Notes: generated by a model not told the origin, from the letters alone. Counted from the stretch's first letter, positions 24,191 to 38,200 are shown. The stretch is 64,000 bases of DNA from Xylocopa sonorina (GCF_050948175.1 NC_135204.1:4331473-4395472), one strand, 5' to 3'. A program made the numbers and translations.

Positions 24191-24276
24191 TGTTGTACAA
24201 AGGTTTTTGCAGTTTTCTTATCGTGTTATAGCGAAACTGCGTTATGAGATGCCGTGTTGTATGACGACTACCTGTA

Positions 24277-25600
24277 CAGTGTAATTCGCGCATTCTTAGT
24301 AACGATTTTAGATGAAACTGTAGAAAATTGTTCGAAAATTGTCGTTCCATAATATTTGTGTTATAAATCTGTATTTGAAAAATCGCAGGGGGCATGGTCT
24401 GAATAGTTTCAAGTAGAATTAATTTGGGAATTTGTTTAAGAAATACTGTAAATTAAATTTATAGTGTGTGAATATAAAAGTAGAGGATATTCTAATTTCT
24501 GATTAGTCAAATTTTATTTTATGTAACAATAAGAAAATTCGAACATCTTATTTTTGATGATCAATCATTTTGCTTGGTACGAGGTTTGAAATATTTTAAA
24601 CTCGTCTTTGTGGATAAACTTTCCTCTAGCTATCTAAATTTCTATGAGTTCCGTCGAGTATGATGAAAATTTGCAATTCAGCTGATTCAAATCTGAATAA
24701 ACCAGCGGGCAAGTATTCAGCTGAAATCAACTGCGGAACGTAGTTATTTTGTAACCGTTCTCTAGTCGCGAGTAATATCTTTTTGTTTCCTGTTTTTTTC
24801 TGCCATTTGACGGAGGTTTTATTATTCCTCGCTGCGTTACCGTTGAGTAGGCTCAGCTCGTTAGACTGCGTCTAATGTATCGTAACAATATTTATGCTGG
24901 GACTGGATAATAAAAATAATGCACGGTGACATTAGATCTAGATTGCGTGGCTTCTGTAAACGAACTCTTTCAGCGTTTGATTGTCTTGTCAAAACACTGT
25001 CGCATGCGTACATTCTTTATTCGAACTGTCATAGTGCTATGTCGACCTAGTTGTGCAACGTTTCCCGTAATCGTTTTCGAAACAATTTGAAAACGTTTCA
25101 TTAAAGATTACCGTATGAATTGAATACGAATATGCAATTAACAAAAATGATGAATTGGCAGAATATAAGATAAATAAAAAAAATTCATAATTAATTAATT
25201 CATTCATCGCGAGCTATGTTGCGACATGAAAAGGGATGATTCTTTGTGTAAAAGTAATCACGCAACAGACCACAGGCGTACTAATCACAGAAGGTTGTAA
25301 AAAGAAGAGATGAAAATAGCAATTTTATGGCATGGAATAAAATGAAAGTCAAGGATTGTAAAATCACATTTGAAGGTTTCGCTTTCAAAGCGAATCACTT
25401 TAAAATTCAGTAAATTACACGAGCACTACTAAGAGGAGCTAGTAAGTCACATGGTACTCCGCCATTAAAATACACTTATACCCGCGAATACTAAAAACAG
25501 TTTCCCTTAATCACAATTTTATTATCATTCACTTCATTCTCATGTTGCCTTTTAATATCACCTTTCCCGCTTCGACTCTTTGCAACCACTAACGCATTAA
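24277..25600. other. No gene seen; AT-rich sequence
   Basis: AT-rich DNA without repeats, RNAs or convincing frames. Confidence 0.5.
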
Positions 25601-27072
25601 TCAATTACCTCAGAAACAACCTGACAATTCTCAAAATCAACCATTCCTAAAACAACATTTGGGTACAATAATTAAACCAATATAAATAAAACTGTAGTCT
25701 CTTTCCTGTCTTTTAACACAAAACAACATTAATTACCTCAAAAACAACCTGGCAATTCTCGAAAATAGCTATTACTAAAACAACATTTAGGTACAACAAT
25801 TAAACCAATATAAATAAAACTGTAGTCTCTTTCTTTATTTTTAACTAATTGGAGATGGTTGACGTGCAGAAAATCGAAACGAAATCCCAGCCATTGGCAG
25901 CGTTCATTAATCAATTACCTCAAAAACAATCTGACAATTCTCGAAAACAGTCAGTCCTAAAACAACATTTAGGTGCAACAATTAAATCAATATAAATAAA
26001 ACAGTAGTTTTTTCCTTTTTAAGTAATTAGAGATGGTCGACGTGCAGAAAACCGAAACGAAATCCCAACCATTGGCAGCGTTCATTAAGATCAAGGGTAT
26101 CACCAATGAGCGACACTGTTCTTCGTTCCATTACCTCACCACCAAGCACAATACCACTAGCACATTTATCAATTACCTCAAAAACAATTTGACAATTCTC
26201 GAAAACAGCCATTTCTAAAACAACATATGGGTGGAACAATTAAACCAATATAAATAAAACTGTAGTCTTTGTATTTCTTGTTTTTTAACACCAGACAACA
26301 TCAATTACCTCAAAAACAATCTGACAATTCTCGAAAACAGCCATTTCTAAAGCAACATATGGGTGCAACAATTAAACCAATATAAATAAAACTGTAGTCT
26401 TTGTATTTCTTGTTTTTTAACACCAGACAACATCAATTACCTCAAAAACAACCTGACAATTCTCGAAAACAGCCATTTCTAAAGCAACATATGGGTGCAA
26501 CAATTAAACCAATATAAATAAAACTGTAGTCTTTGTATTTCTTGTTTTTTAACACCAGACAACATCAATTACCTCAAAAACAACCTGACAATTCTCGAAA
26601 ACAGCCATTCCTAAAACAAAATTTAGGTATAATTGAACCAATATAAATAAAACAGTAGTTTCTTCCTTTATTTTTAAGTAATTAGAAACCATGGACGTGC
26701 AGAAAACCGAAACGAAATCCCAGCCATTGGCAGCGTTCATTAAGATCAAGGGTATCACCAATGAGCGACACTGTTCTTCGTTCCATTACCGCAGCACCGA
26801 GCACAATACCACTAGCACATTTATCAGTTACCTCAAAAACAATTTGACAATTCTCGAAAACAGTCATTCCTAAAACAAAATTTAGGTATAATTGAACGAA
26901 TATAAATAAAACAGTAGTTTCTTTCTTTATTTTTAGGTAATTAGAAACCGTGGACGTGCAGAAAACCGAAACGAAATCCCAGCCATTGGCAGCGTTCATT
27001 AAGATCAAGGGTATCACCAATGAGCGACACTGTTCTTCGTTCCATTACCGCAGCACCGAGCACAATACCGTC
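25601..27072. repeat. Complex tandem array of 132-bp A units and longer B units
   Basis: Eight A units begin at or near (T)CAATTACCTCA: 25601, 25729, 25911, 26169, 26301, 26433, 26565 and 26824, with an exact 132-bp spacing in the middle. They share CTCGAAAACAG and CCAATATAAATAAAAC. Interspersed are four B units (from about 25851, 26030, 26687 and 26946) carrying GACGTGCAGAAAACCGAAAC through GGTATCACCAATGAGCGAC. The first B unit is truncated and the last stops abruptly at about 27069, where unique CpG-rich DNA starts. Each full B unit plus the following A segment forms a roughly 60-codon ORF (26033-26218; 26691-26873). No homologue is recognised. Confidence 0.92.
26033..26218 (+). other. Roughly 60-codon ORF repeated in the B units, unassigned
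   Basis: The frame contains DVQKTETKSQPLAAFIKIKG followed by ITNERHCSSFHY and ends in an A unit with LENSHF and a stop. A second complete copy (26691-26873) and a third lacking its end (from 26950) keep the same frame. Differences between copies change amino acids (YLTTKHN against YRSTEHN), which argues against strong protein constraint. It may be only a by-product of the repeat. No family recognised. Confidence 0.25.
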
Positions 27073-30000
27073 CTCGCGGCATGGTCAAGGAAAACACCTT
27101 TGGATCCCTATAGTTGTTCGCTATTAGCGTTGTTTCGAGCCGTTAATATTAATGGACATAAACGTATATCGGCGCTGGCCGGCCGGTCGGGACTCGCAGA
27201 CGGGGAGAACGAGAGAGGCATTCCTCCGACTCTCCCTGTTAGTTATAATTGAACAGACGCAGCTGCGCGCGCTATGCGCTCGTAAAACATTAATGACCTA
27301 TAGCCGCTGACGATCGTTTCGCGTTATTATTCCTGAAACTCAGAGCCGCGGCCGCGGCGTGTTTATCTCTGCATTTTCAATTTTCTTGATCGTGGGTGAA
27401 CCGACTGCCGCGCGGACAGGATGAAAGCGTAATGACCACCGGTTATGCACACGAGATTGCGTTCCCTGTGAAACGGGACTCCAGTTAGAGCGCGTTCTTT
27501 CAGCCGAGCGGGCAGTTACTTTAACAACTTCGCCAACTGGACCATTTTTTGGTTTGCATTTAGTGGCGTTGCACTGCTTTGGGCTAATTTTGGGTTGTTC
27601 GCGATTGGTAGGTCAGATTGATGGTAATCGTGTAGGGTTTGTTTAATGCTTTGTGTTCGATGATTTTTTAGGTGGGCGAAGTAGCAAGTAGAGATGATTT
27701 TGGGCATATGTGACACGTGTTTTACAGGTAAACATGACATAAAATCATTTAGTATAGAAATTCATTCAGAAGAATATTATATTTTAATATTTTCTCTATT
27801 TTATTTCATTTTTACTTCGTTGGAATTGAATATCATTCTTGTGTCCAAAAGTGTCCATTTTGAATTGTTAGAGTTTTATGGGGCATTACTGTCACTTTTA
27901 ATATCGTAAGAGTTTTGAGAAAGTAGTTGCACTTGATACGTAGCGATTACGACGAAGAAGCATATTGTTCTTTGCTTTTCTATTTCTTTCAAGTTGATAA
28001 ATCTGTTTAATACGTATCACTATAGTACTATAAATATTGAATATACTATCGAATCTATAAATATATTATAGTAAATCTTTTGCAAGCTTTTTTCTAAATT
28101 CACCTATTTGCAAATCAACTTAACTTTTTTAAAAACTGAATTCACTCCTTTGCAAATTAAGTTCTCCAATCTCCTATAAATGAAGATACATTAACATCTT
28201 TCTCTTTTATTATAAATATACGAACCAATTGACCGTCATTCGTTTTTCCTTTAACAATTCTTTTCAGATAACATTACTTTAAATTCTAAAGACAAAATGT
28301 TATCCCCAGGCATATTAAATGATTGCTTTTGCACCTGCTGCATAAATAGAATGGTGCCTAAATAGTTTATCCTAGTTGGATGTGCAATAAATCAGCCAGC
28401 GTGACGCGTTCTATTATAACAGAAGTGAAAGCTTAATGATACTTAATTGAAACCGGATGCTGAAAAAAGATTGATCTCTTCATCAGAACTATTATCACGT
28501 ATCGTGCACTTTTCTCTATTTTCTTTAATTGCTGGACAGCTGTAGGATTCTTTATCTGATCTTCAACATGGAAATATCATAAGGATTCTGATTTAATTTC
28601 CATTTAAGATTCACAGAGATTCGATTAAAAGTCGAGTACTTTGCGTGGAAATTTTAAAAATCTATTTAAATGATATATATAATACACGGTGAAATTGGAA
28701 TTACCTTTTTAATTAATTACTAAGCACGCGTTAAATTTAATATTAGCTAAGAATTAAACAAATGTGTTAGGAAAATATAACAAACTGCAATAATTTGAAT
28801 AATCATTGCAGTAGAATCAAACTCTGAAACATTTGGAAAAGTTGCACAACTGTGGACAGAAATTGTTTCAATCTAACCCCTGAAAATGAAATGCCGCGTC
28901 GATTAACTGCAAATCCGTGTATTTCAAAATAATAACTATACAGTAAGAAAATTACAAATCGTTCCTCGTTGGCGTTCACAAACGGTACGCGAAGTATCAA
29001 CAAATGTACAAAACGCAGTCCGCCGCATCAACCATTACACACTAAAAACGTTACAAACGACTGTACAAGAAGAAAAATTGTTCAATTCACACGTCTGTCA
29101 TTCTCATTCCATACTGCTAGAGTGAAAATGATTCGGTTGCTCGTGTCTGCTCGGGAAGGAACTGATTCTATGTGAAACCTTTTAATCGATTTCAGCTATG
29201 AGCAATCGTCGTGGCAAGATTTCGAACGCGACGCGTGGTTTCGTGGTGAGACAACTTTTGAACTCGGAGACTTCGATGCCAGAGGAGCGATGATGCGGTG
29301 AGATAAATGAAGAATGAGTCTCGAAATGCACTCAGAAGCGCATCAGACGTTTACTTTTACTTCAGAAATCAATGTTGCATCTTCAGGTTCATGAATTCCA
29401 TCATATTCTATAAATTATGTAATCTAGAATATTTAACCACCAATTTTAACTCTTCTGAGAACAAACAAATTTATTTTTATAGCTCTTTCTATTTATGTTG
29501 ATTGCCATAACCAATAATCATTCGATCTAAATGTATCTGGATATAAATTTCATTTAAAAGTTGACAATAGCTAAATAGAGACTACAATTTATAAATGCCA
29601 GACAAAAATGATAGAAATGAGGGAATGCATCCAATACGATATTATGTTTATACTTAAATTCAGGTTAATTTTTAGGGCTCATGTTTAATTATGAAATTTA
29701 TTAGTTCAGAGCATCTTTTAGTTGCTCAGAACAGGCTAAACAGCTGAACACCACAGTAGAATTTGTAAATTTACAATTCACCCACCACGACGCACTGCGA
29801 TTAATTACCAATTCCTGCTTTGTCCCATCCGATCACTTACAAAACCCATTTGATCACGTCTAAAAACTGATATAAAACTCCATTCGTTATTTACACAAAT
29901 ATACCGTCGAGCGACAAATACGGGTCATCGCTAGCAATGGACACTGACACACTTTGAACACGAACAAACGATTCCAACCACTTCAAACACGATACTTAAA

Positions 30001-31400
30001 ACTACACCCCATCAAGTTCTTAAGTTCCTACAAATTCCGAGTCTCAACAAATTTTACAAAAACCTTACAAGTCTAAGAGTCATCACAAGTCACAAGAATC
30101 GAAACGAACACACGCTTAACCAAACGTATGACAGACAACAGATCAATTTTACGTGTCAATAACCAAAAAAAAGCAATTTCAACGACTCAGAAGCAAATTC
30201 CAAAAACCAAATTGTTCCAACAAATTCCAAAACTCCATAAGTAAAAACCCACAGAGTGACTCTGATTCAAGACAGGGCAGAGTTTCAAGGTTAGAATCGC
30301 GTTGAAAGCGATTCGAATGTTCACAGCGGACGTACGAACGGCCATCGCAGTTCGTATCTAATAATATCGATCGTCCGTTGGCGCAGGTTACCGGAAGTCG
30401 CACAGCATCCCGTCAGGGCCCGCTACATCCGCCGTGCACGTACGGGACCGCAATTACGCGATCATTTTCCCCGGTCAACAGCCTTGTAAATCTTCGCGGA
30501 GGACGCCGCGCCGCCGCTCTCGCAGCCACGGGAAAAGGGGGGAAAAAGGGGGGAAAAAGGACGCGACGGGAGGATAATTTCTTGGGCAAGTGGTGCTGTA
30601 AATTCCGCTTGCCGCGGCGTCTCTGCCCGAACGGTTCTCCGGCCCGACCCAGGAAGTCGCACGTTATCCCGCCGGTTCCTCGTCAATGAACCAACCGCTC
30701 GATGCGTGCTCGTGCTTAATGTCCGCCATCTTTAATGATTCCGTTCAGGAGCCTTCAGACTGGACGCGCGACTATCGCGAGCGAGCTCGTTTCGTTCAGG
30801 TTGCTCGATCTAATTAGCGTATCACTCGTTTCGAGGCTTAGTTTTGGGGACGTTCATTCCTTTGGGCATCGTTCGAGGTTAGATCCGAGTGGGATATAAG
30901 GTTGAGGTTAGTTTGAGGAAAAATTGTGGTTGGAGGAAATGTACTCTTAGCGCGGTTTAAGTGTTTAAGCGAGCGATGAGTACTTTGGATTTTTGAATTT
31001 TAAAGAGATGGTTTTTGGTCTCTCGACTCATTTATGCCTCGAATCAATGCAAATTATCGCGTAGTTAACAAGAATTTAATTACCATATGAAAGTTTTGTA
31101 AAAGTAGTCTAGAGAAAAGGCGATGGCATTGTATGAATTTTAAACAAATACGATATTCCAAAATTCCTATTAATGATATTTGTAAAGAATCACAGCTCAC
31201 AATTTCTCATAGAACTGTAAGTAGTATCCGAGTACTTTTTAATATTTATACCTACCGTCTGATAACTTTTCTCTATCGAACATACTTAAAGCAGTTGAAC
31301 ACCAAAATGTTTCGTTAAGTACAAGTACAACTTCCCATCCTCAACGTTTCTGAAGAATTTTTAATTGTTAACTATCATCTCTTCTTTAATTCGTTGCAAG
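27073..31400. other. No assignable gene; CpG-rich near 27.1-27.5 and 30.4-30.8 kb
   Basis: Mostly AT-rich, with two CpG-rich islands. The second includes a G-run segment at 30531-30560, where blocks of G alternate with A4-5. Small frames (30378-30689 and similar) have no recognised family. This stretch lies downstream of the 3' end of the minus-strand CABIT gene. Confidence 0.45.
30531..30560 (+). repeat. G6A5 repeat block, possible quadruplex-forming DNA
   Basis: GGAAAAGGGGGG followed by AAAAAGGGGGG and AAAAAGG: regular blocks of six G separated by A4-5. It is simple sequence that could form G-quadruplexes. No function shown. Confidence 0.6.
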
Positions 31401-31529
31401 TGACCGCTCAATCGTCTTGAGCAACGTAAACCTTAAAACATACGGCACGTCCGGACGTAAACACGTTTTCATCGCGCAAGCCCTTCCTGCACAGCTAACA
31501 CTCCGTCACAACGTCTCAAAAGTTCACGA

Positions 31530-32232
31530 TCAACAGACAGTGTTATAAATCCCCTCCTCGTCCTCTGCAGCGTTCACGTCAGAAATTTCCGACTGCGACA
31601 ACGCCAGTTTCACATAACCCCTGTCCTTCTCCCTGGTTCTAATTTTGCCACCAGGCGGCGGTGGTTTCTCTTCCTGGGAGCCAGCGTTCGTTGGCTCGCA
31701 GATCTCTGCGTAGATCTCCTCCGTCTTCGATGGCGGGATCGGTGGTAACGGTGTCAGACTGTCCCTGACCTTGGAATACGGTGGATCCAGGTCCTGCTGC
31801 GTCTGTACTTCGAGCACACTCGTAGAAACCGACCGTTGGACTTGTTGTCTCGACGACGGGGAGGACGACTGCAGCAGATTCGTTTCTGACTCGAGGCTGG
31901 CGTATCTCTCGGACCTCATACCGATCTCTGGTCGAACAGCGAACGTGAACGAAGCCGACTTCTTCGCTGGGTTCCTGCTTCTGCCACCCTGGGCTATCCT
32001 CGAGATCCGGTCGAGGAAGCTGTGGTTGTTGCTGTTCGCTCGACTGTTGCTGCGATCCCTGATTGTCGTTCGTTTGATGTGCTCCAAACCTTCCTTCAGA
32101 CTCTGAAGTATCGGCTTCGCTTCTGGCTTCGACTTGATCTCCTTCAGATGGAGTTCTTTTAACTGCCCGCCGTTGGAAGGCGGCTTAGGGGGCGCCACGC
32201 GTGGTTCTGTTGCTCTCTGGTCCAGGGCTCTC
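31530..32232 (-). CDS. CABIT gene, terminal exon with proline-rich, tyrosine-motif tail
   Basis: 703 nt from acceptor CAAATTCTAG to the stop at 31530-31532. The tail begins RALDQRATEPRVAPPKPP and carries an acidic/basic region (KELHLKEIKSKPEAKP), Ser/Arg-rich segments (DRSNSRANSN), then PPYSKV, LPPIPPSKTEEIYAEI, PPPPGG, RGYVKL and the extreme C-terminus EGIYNTVC. EEIYAEI resembles an SH2-binding site and PPKPP/PPIPP resemble SH3 ligands. Hydrophilic with no membrane span. An upstream in-frame ATG at 32271-32273 lies in the intron and should not be taken as the start. Confidence 0.88.
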
Positions 32233-35200
32233 CTAGAATTTGAATAAAAGCCCGTTGGGTTTAGTCGTTTCATATATTATTTACCTTCCAAAAGGAATTA
32301 GTTACAATTTCTATCTTGTATAAGTGCTTTTTTCGTTAAAATACTATTACAATTTTGTAATTTATCCCATTTCGATGCTAGAACTATTCCATTTTAAAGT
32401 TATTTGTATAGAGTGGAGTGGTTGCTACCAACAAATATCTGTGTTTACCTGCAAGCTGAAAGTAACCGCTGCATCTTGGGCGATGCGAGTAGCCGTGCTT
32501 CAGAAGGACACCCTAACCGTGCCCTCTTCACCCGTGGCGCTGTTGGTCCCGTGGCGACCAGCTCGAGAAGCTCCGGGACCGTCGAATTTGGTAAAGGCCT
32601 CTCAGGCAACAGAGGTACCGCGCATCCTAATACTATTGGGCCCCTCGTCGCGCCTTCCAGTTGCATCAGACCGCTGTAATCCCGTGGCAGCGGTATTGGT
32701 AAAGGACCAGCAACCAGTCGTACCTATCGATAGAAATGTTCGAAATCACTACACACGAACTGTAACACCATTTATTGTCTTTCTATTACACGAACCACGT
32801 GGCAAGTCGCACCAGTTCAAAAGTATTACATTTCACGAATTACAGAAAATAGATATTTCTTTTATCAATGTAATTCGAATATATCTTCCATGGTTCAGAA
32901 GAAATTTTTAAACGTTCCACTTAATTTTTACCACAGTTTGTGGTCAACAGTTAGATTTTTAAAGCAGATATAGTGCGTGAACTTCTAATCTAACGCAGTT
33001 GTCCGTTGGTCCATTAAATACGCTAAACCGTTATGGTAAAAGTAGTTTAGAGTACTCACTCTCAGAGGGAGATCTCTTCTGGCAAGCTGATGGACCCTGT
33101 AGAGCACCGCGTCACTTCCGGTGTCGAGGCTACCGCTCTGGCAGGTGGCGTAGAACTCGCCTCTCGCTGAAAGCGGCGCGAACAGCTCGTGCCCGTGGGA
33201 ATCCAGGCACTGCGCGTATTGGTCTCGTTCCGACGACCTTGAACTCTTGCCCTCCGGGACACCGCTAACGACACCGGAAATGCCGCTGGACACGGGCGCC
33301 CTCCGCGTGTCTTGGAAAACGGCGGCAAGTCGCAGAACCTCGCCAGCGCGCACCGTCGTTTTTGTGTAGTGAGCCCTCAGGTTACCGTTCTCTGAAACGA
33401 AAATCAACGTTTCCCTCTGAAACCCGACGATTACGGTGTTTGGATAATGGAAGAAAGAGTAACGAAAGGCAGGCAATTTTTTTTTTTATTTTTCCTTCAT
33501 AAATATTAACGAGGTATTGTGGCGCTGCGAATCAGCGGCTGCGAGTGGCAATTATTTGAGATAGATGTACCGTGATGAATTCATTCTCTTACGAACCTTC
33601 CAGTCATTTGAGGAGAAAAGTTCTCTTAATTATTTCACGACGGTTTCTCGAATTTTCAATGGTGTTTTAATTTAAAATTTAAAAACCATTAGACTCGAAA
33701 TGTAAGCAGAATAGTTCATAGATATTTATCGCTTAGCTTGCATTAAGCTTAATCTTTTTTTATTATTGTTTTTATAGACGTAGTTGTTCGTTTTGGATCA
33801 AAGAATTAATTTCTATTATATTCGTGAAGATATCTGTGACTGCATTATTTCAGAAAAATAAAAATTGAAAATATATCAGCTACTGACAAAGAAGAAGTAG
33901 TACATCCGCCATGAGATTGTTTTATACGTAAAGATAAGACATTTATCAGAGGACAGAGAATGCTTAATACGCATGCGTTGGCACGTGACAATAAGAAACG
34001 TTTAATTATGTCTAACGATGTATAATATTTTGTGCAGCGATACTTTCGCACACCTGTACTTATTCTCTGATAAACGCATTTGTATCCTTTACTACGAAAG
34101 TGTTAGATGCTGCGGTACACTGGTCAATTTATAATTCACGACAAAGTAGGCTCCGCCTCATTTCCAGCTAGCTAATCTAGCCACCTACGCTATCATTAGC
34201 GTGCTTACTAGCTTCCATCTAGCTTCTTACTGTTTGTTCTATTCATCCGACCCACTTCATCACTCACAAATGCAGTCTGGCTTACTCTCTAATCACCTCA
34301 GCTAATAACAATATGAAACAGGACTTGTTTCACTTCTGTTCCAGTTACACGACTATCAGTGGTAATTAAGAGGCAAATGGTTTTTCAAGCGTCATTAATA
34401 CAATGTTATCATAATTTCATTTTTTACACCTACATGTAGAAAGTGCTTGTCTATGTGTATGCAAAGTGACTCATGTGAGGTACAACACATTCAGGATGCA
34501 AGAAAATTGTATGGATTAAGATTAGGTGGTTTGAAAATAACTCGTTAAAATTTCAGTTCAGGGATGAAGTATTTCAAAATTTCAAACGTAAACGTAAAAT
34601 TTATTAACGAGTTATCGTTGCTATCCGAATACACTTTAAACTTCGAATAACAACAATAACAAATAATATTTCTTCGTCTAATTAATTGGATTCTATGTAA
34701 AACTCAAGCTATTATGGACATGCAAATTATATGATTTGCAAGATATATACATTCTACGTCTCTATGTAAAATATTCAGTTCTATTTCCTTTTTTTCTATT
34801 GCAATTCATTGATATACTACTGTGATAACATCAACGAGTTGCATACTTATGACGATCGTCGTTAACTCTAGGATTTTCGAACGAACTGAAGAAACTGCAG
34901 TCGATTACAACTTTTTCCGCCATAAGTGAAGAAAAATTCCGGTTGCAGAGTAATAAACAAACGGCAACGTAAGTTCTAATGCAGGTTTATCATGGGATCT
35001 GAAGACCCGCCTCGTGAATCTGCAGCTCGGGTGATAATCACGCGGAAGAGTTTAAGAGCTGCGAGCGGGTAGCCACGCGATTTTACACCGCTGGAACAGC
35101 AGAGTATCATGAGACGTCACGAAGAGGAGAGAATTGCCTATACAAATCCTCTTTCGCACGCGCGATCATAATCGTTATGCCGCGTAATGGTGGTACGAAT

Positions 35201-38200
35201 AAGGATGCTTTCGATTTAAAAAAATACGAATATCGATAGTGTTTCTGAATTTTTTTGCAAGGCGGTTGTCGTTTCATAATCGTTATACTGTGTAATAACA
35301 CGATTAATGATGCTTCCAATTTAAAAAAATACGAAAATCTACACATCTTTTTTAATCTTTTTGGAAAGAAGGAGTTTCGTTTCCTTGTGGGAGTTTTGTA
35401 GTTTTTAGGATGGGGTTGGAGGAATCTTTGTGCGAAAAATGGTGGTTGCTTTATGAGGGAGGGTTGGACGTTTCTTCGCGTAGGGTTAGTGGTTGCTTTG
35501 CTTGGGGTTGGTGGTTTTCTTTTATAGGAGGGATAGTAATTGCTCTATAGCGGTTGGTGGTTGTTTTATGGGGCTGGGGGTTATTTTGTGGGGCTAGATC
35601 CTTGGAGGGTTGGCCTGCAGTGATAGGGTCACAGGGTTGGAAACGCATGCGTTAAAGGGTCGCAAGGGATTAAACGCTTCAGCGTCAAGGTTTGAAGTCT
35701 TGGTTAGGGCGGTTCCATACTCATCGAGACATATGGCATCACCGTAATGGCATAATATCATAAAGAGGCGTTACTCCAAAAAGGGTGGTCCATGTTCTTC
35801 GCAATTGCGATTTCGACAGCTCGCCTTATGAATATTTCCATGTCAATTGTCTCTCACGAGAAAGCTGGAGACACGAGCTAATTGCCGTAGCCCTCTGAAA
35901 GCCGCAGGGTTTACGCTGCGGGCCATGGTTCGCAGTTTTCGGTTTAGTGATGTAATGAGAAGGTTATGCTCTTGGCGCGTGGCTGTGTCACATTTAGGGA
36001 TGCTTCGATCCAAGTAAATACAAGTAGGCATTCGATATCTTCATTGCGACATAGATATTTAGTATCGATAGGAAAGTACATAATTAACACAGCGAGTGTA
36101 CAGTATATCTTCAATTAATTATATATTTATTAATTACAAATTGGAACAAATGTTTTCTACTAACATAATAAAAATAAAATATTATTGAATCTGTTTGCAC
36201 CTAAGCAGCAACTCAAATTTTCCATCGACTGATTTAAAATTTTAAAGCCCTACAAAAATGAATTTCAGAAGTGTCAAAATCATTTCAAACTGCTACTTCA
36301 CCTTACCAACAAATTTGTCAAATGCAAAGAACTAATAAAATATTTCAAGACCTTTGTTTCAATACCTAAGTAGACGTCGGTACATTTTTCGATACAAATA
36401 ATAACTACAAGCATTAATTAATAGCTGTACAGTATCGAAACATCCCTAAACGCTAAATTCATGCGTATCGTAAGAATGCCGACGACTTTCACCAGGTCGC
36501 GAGCCTATTAAATTAGGTGCCCCTCGCCTGCGTTTAAACGTACGGACGACCACGTCGGGCAGTCGCATTAACGGACACATTGACATTCGTGTCACGGCCA
36601 GTCGCTGCACCCAAGGGAATAATCCGTCGCACGGGCCCTGCGTGAGTGCACGCGCACGCACCGGGGCCTCGATGCATTGTCACGTCCTAGACGAGGGACT
36701 CGGATAGCGACAGTCTTGACTTCGACACGGTTTCACGCTCGTAACGCATGTCGAAGACGAGGGGCTTCCCATGAGGATCCGTCTGGCGGATCGTGTCCTG
36801 TTTGGTGTCCACGGTGGGAAGGATGGGAGTACGCGGCGACATCGCGGTGGATTTATTGCAGAAATGTTACGAGAACTTGATTTCTTATTAACCCTTTGAC
36901 TACTGTTAGCGCTTGAGAATCTTGCTCTTATGATACTGTGAGCGTAAACTTGTTGAAAATTGTGTCACGTTTAGTGCAAATTTAAAAGTAATAATTATAA
37001 AATAATAATTGTCATGTTTTATTTAACGTTTATTCACGTATGTGTATTATGTTAATGCAAAATGCAATACTGTTCAGGTGGAATGTACATTTTTAGCAAT
37101 ATTGCATAATGTTAACAAACTTTGGGTACCTTATATAATTCTCTTAATTGAATATATGTGGACAGCCAATTTTGTAGGTATTTTGTTCTTCTGCTTTATG
37201 TTTTCATGGTGTTCTATGTCTATTATGTATTTTTTATGAAATCATAGATATCAGTTAGTTCATTTTTATCTTTATAATTTTTACTTTGAAATGATGTAGT
37301 ATTGTTTTTCGAAATATGGCACGAACCATAAAGTATGAACTATCATATTCATTTGTTCTCCACTAATTATTATTACTTGCGAAATTTAAATAATTTGATG
37401 AAGAACTGGTTTCCTGATTCTTTTTAGAAATTCAGGAACTTCATATTCTCTCAAAATATAAATTCGAAATATTGCATTTCGGAAAGATGCGCGCAGAGAA
37501 TCATGCAACACTTTCGTTCCTCCCTTTTCTGATGCCACGAACACAATTCCCCGTTAAAATAACAACCGAGCAGTGAAACGTATTTCCCCATCCAGTAAAT
37601 ACCGCCATTAATTCTCCAAGACGTGGACTTCTCGTTTTCTTTTCAGCAAGCGAAAGTACACAAGATAATGACTTCATAAACCAGTTGTTTCCTCATAAAT
37701 TTCCCAGCTACCTCTCTTATTCAGATGCCGCTACGTCGCGTTAAAAACCTCTATTCAGATTCGAACAAAAACCCCGCTGCCTTTTTCCGCCGTGTCGCAA
37801 CAGACGGAAGACCTAATTAATTAAACGGATGGTTCGTTCCAAACTGGTGTCTAACAGACTCGTTTTCACTGAGAATCTAGCAAATTCTCCACGTTACAAT
37901 AAAAACGCCCACGATTTTACCATCAAACGTAGCAATAAATCACGATATCAAAATTATGACACGTTCGTATCGTCGACTTTCGTGTTATCAATTTTCATAC
38001 AACCACGTTTCGATTTCAATGGTCGAACGAACGAACAACTTCCTTGCGAAACGTGCAATTATACGGCATTTATGAAATAACTGTACAGCTGGATTGAATG
38101 CCATTGAAACTCACCCATTTTGGAGTGTGTCAGCGTGTAGGCTCTCAGAGGTTTGGCGAGCAGAAACGCCGGAACACCGGCTCGCACCAGCGCCCCTACT

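Larger units (their letters stand above)
23386..24276 (-). mobile_element. Deleted pogo/Tigger-like (Tc1-mariner superfamily) element
   Basis: The element spans about 23388-24274 and is flanked by TA on both sides, the target duplication of this superfamily. Its ends are related inverted repeats: left CGGGTAACCCTCTTATAACA and, read inward from the right, CAGGTAGTCGTCATACAACA, each followed by CGG. Near the right end the minus strand encodes the C-terminal part of a CENP-B/Tigger-type transposase (listed separately); the catalytic core is absent. The left arm holds a three-copy 111-bp tandem repeat. It is non-autonomous and old enough to have lost most of its gene. Confidence 0.8.

Noticed and set aside
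32985..33476. Single 163-codon ORF taken as a complete gene
   Set aside because: It is one CABIT exon (33060-33391) plus open intron sequence on both sides. Splice sites and phases show the true limits.
36888..36910. TTAACCCTTTGACTACTG resembling a piggyBac left end
   Set aside because: No matching right end with TTAA was found nearby in either direction. It may be chance or a solo end.
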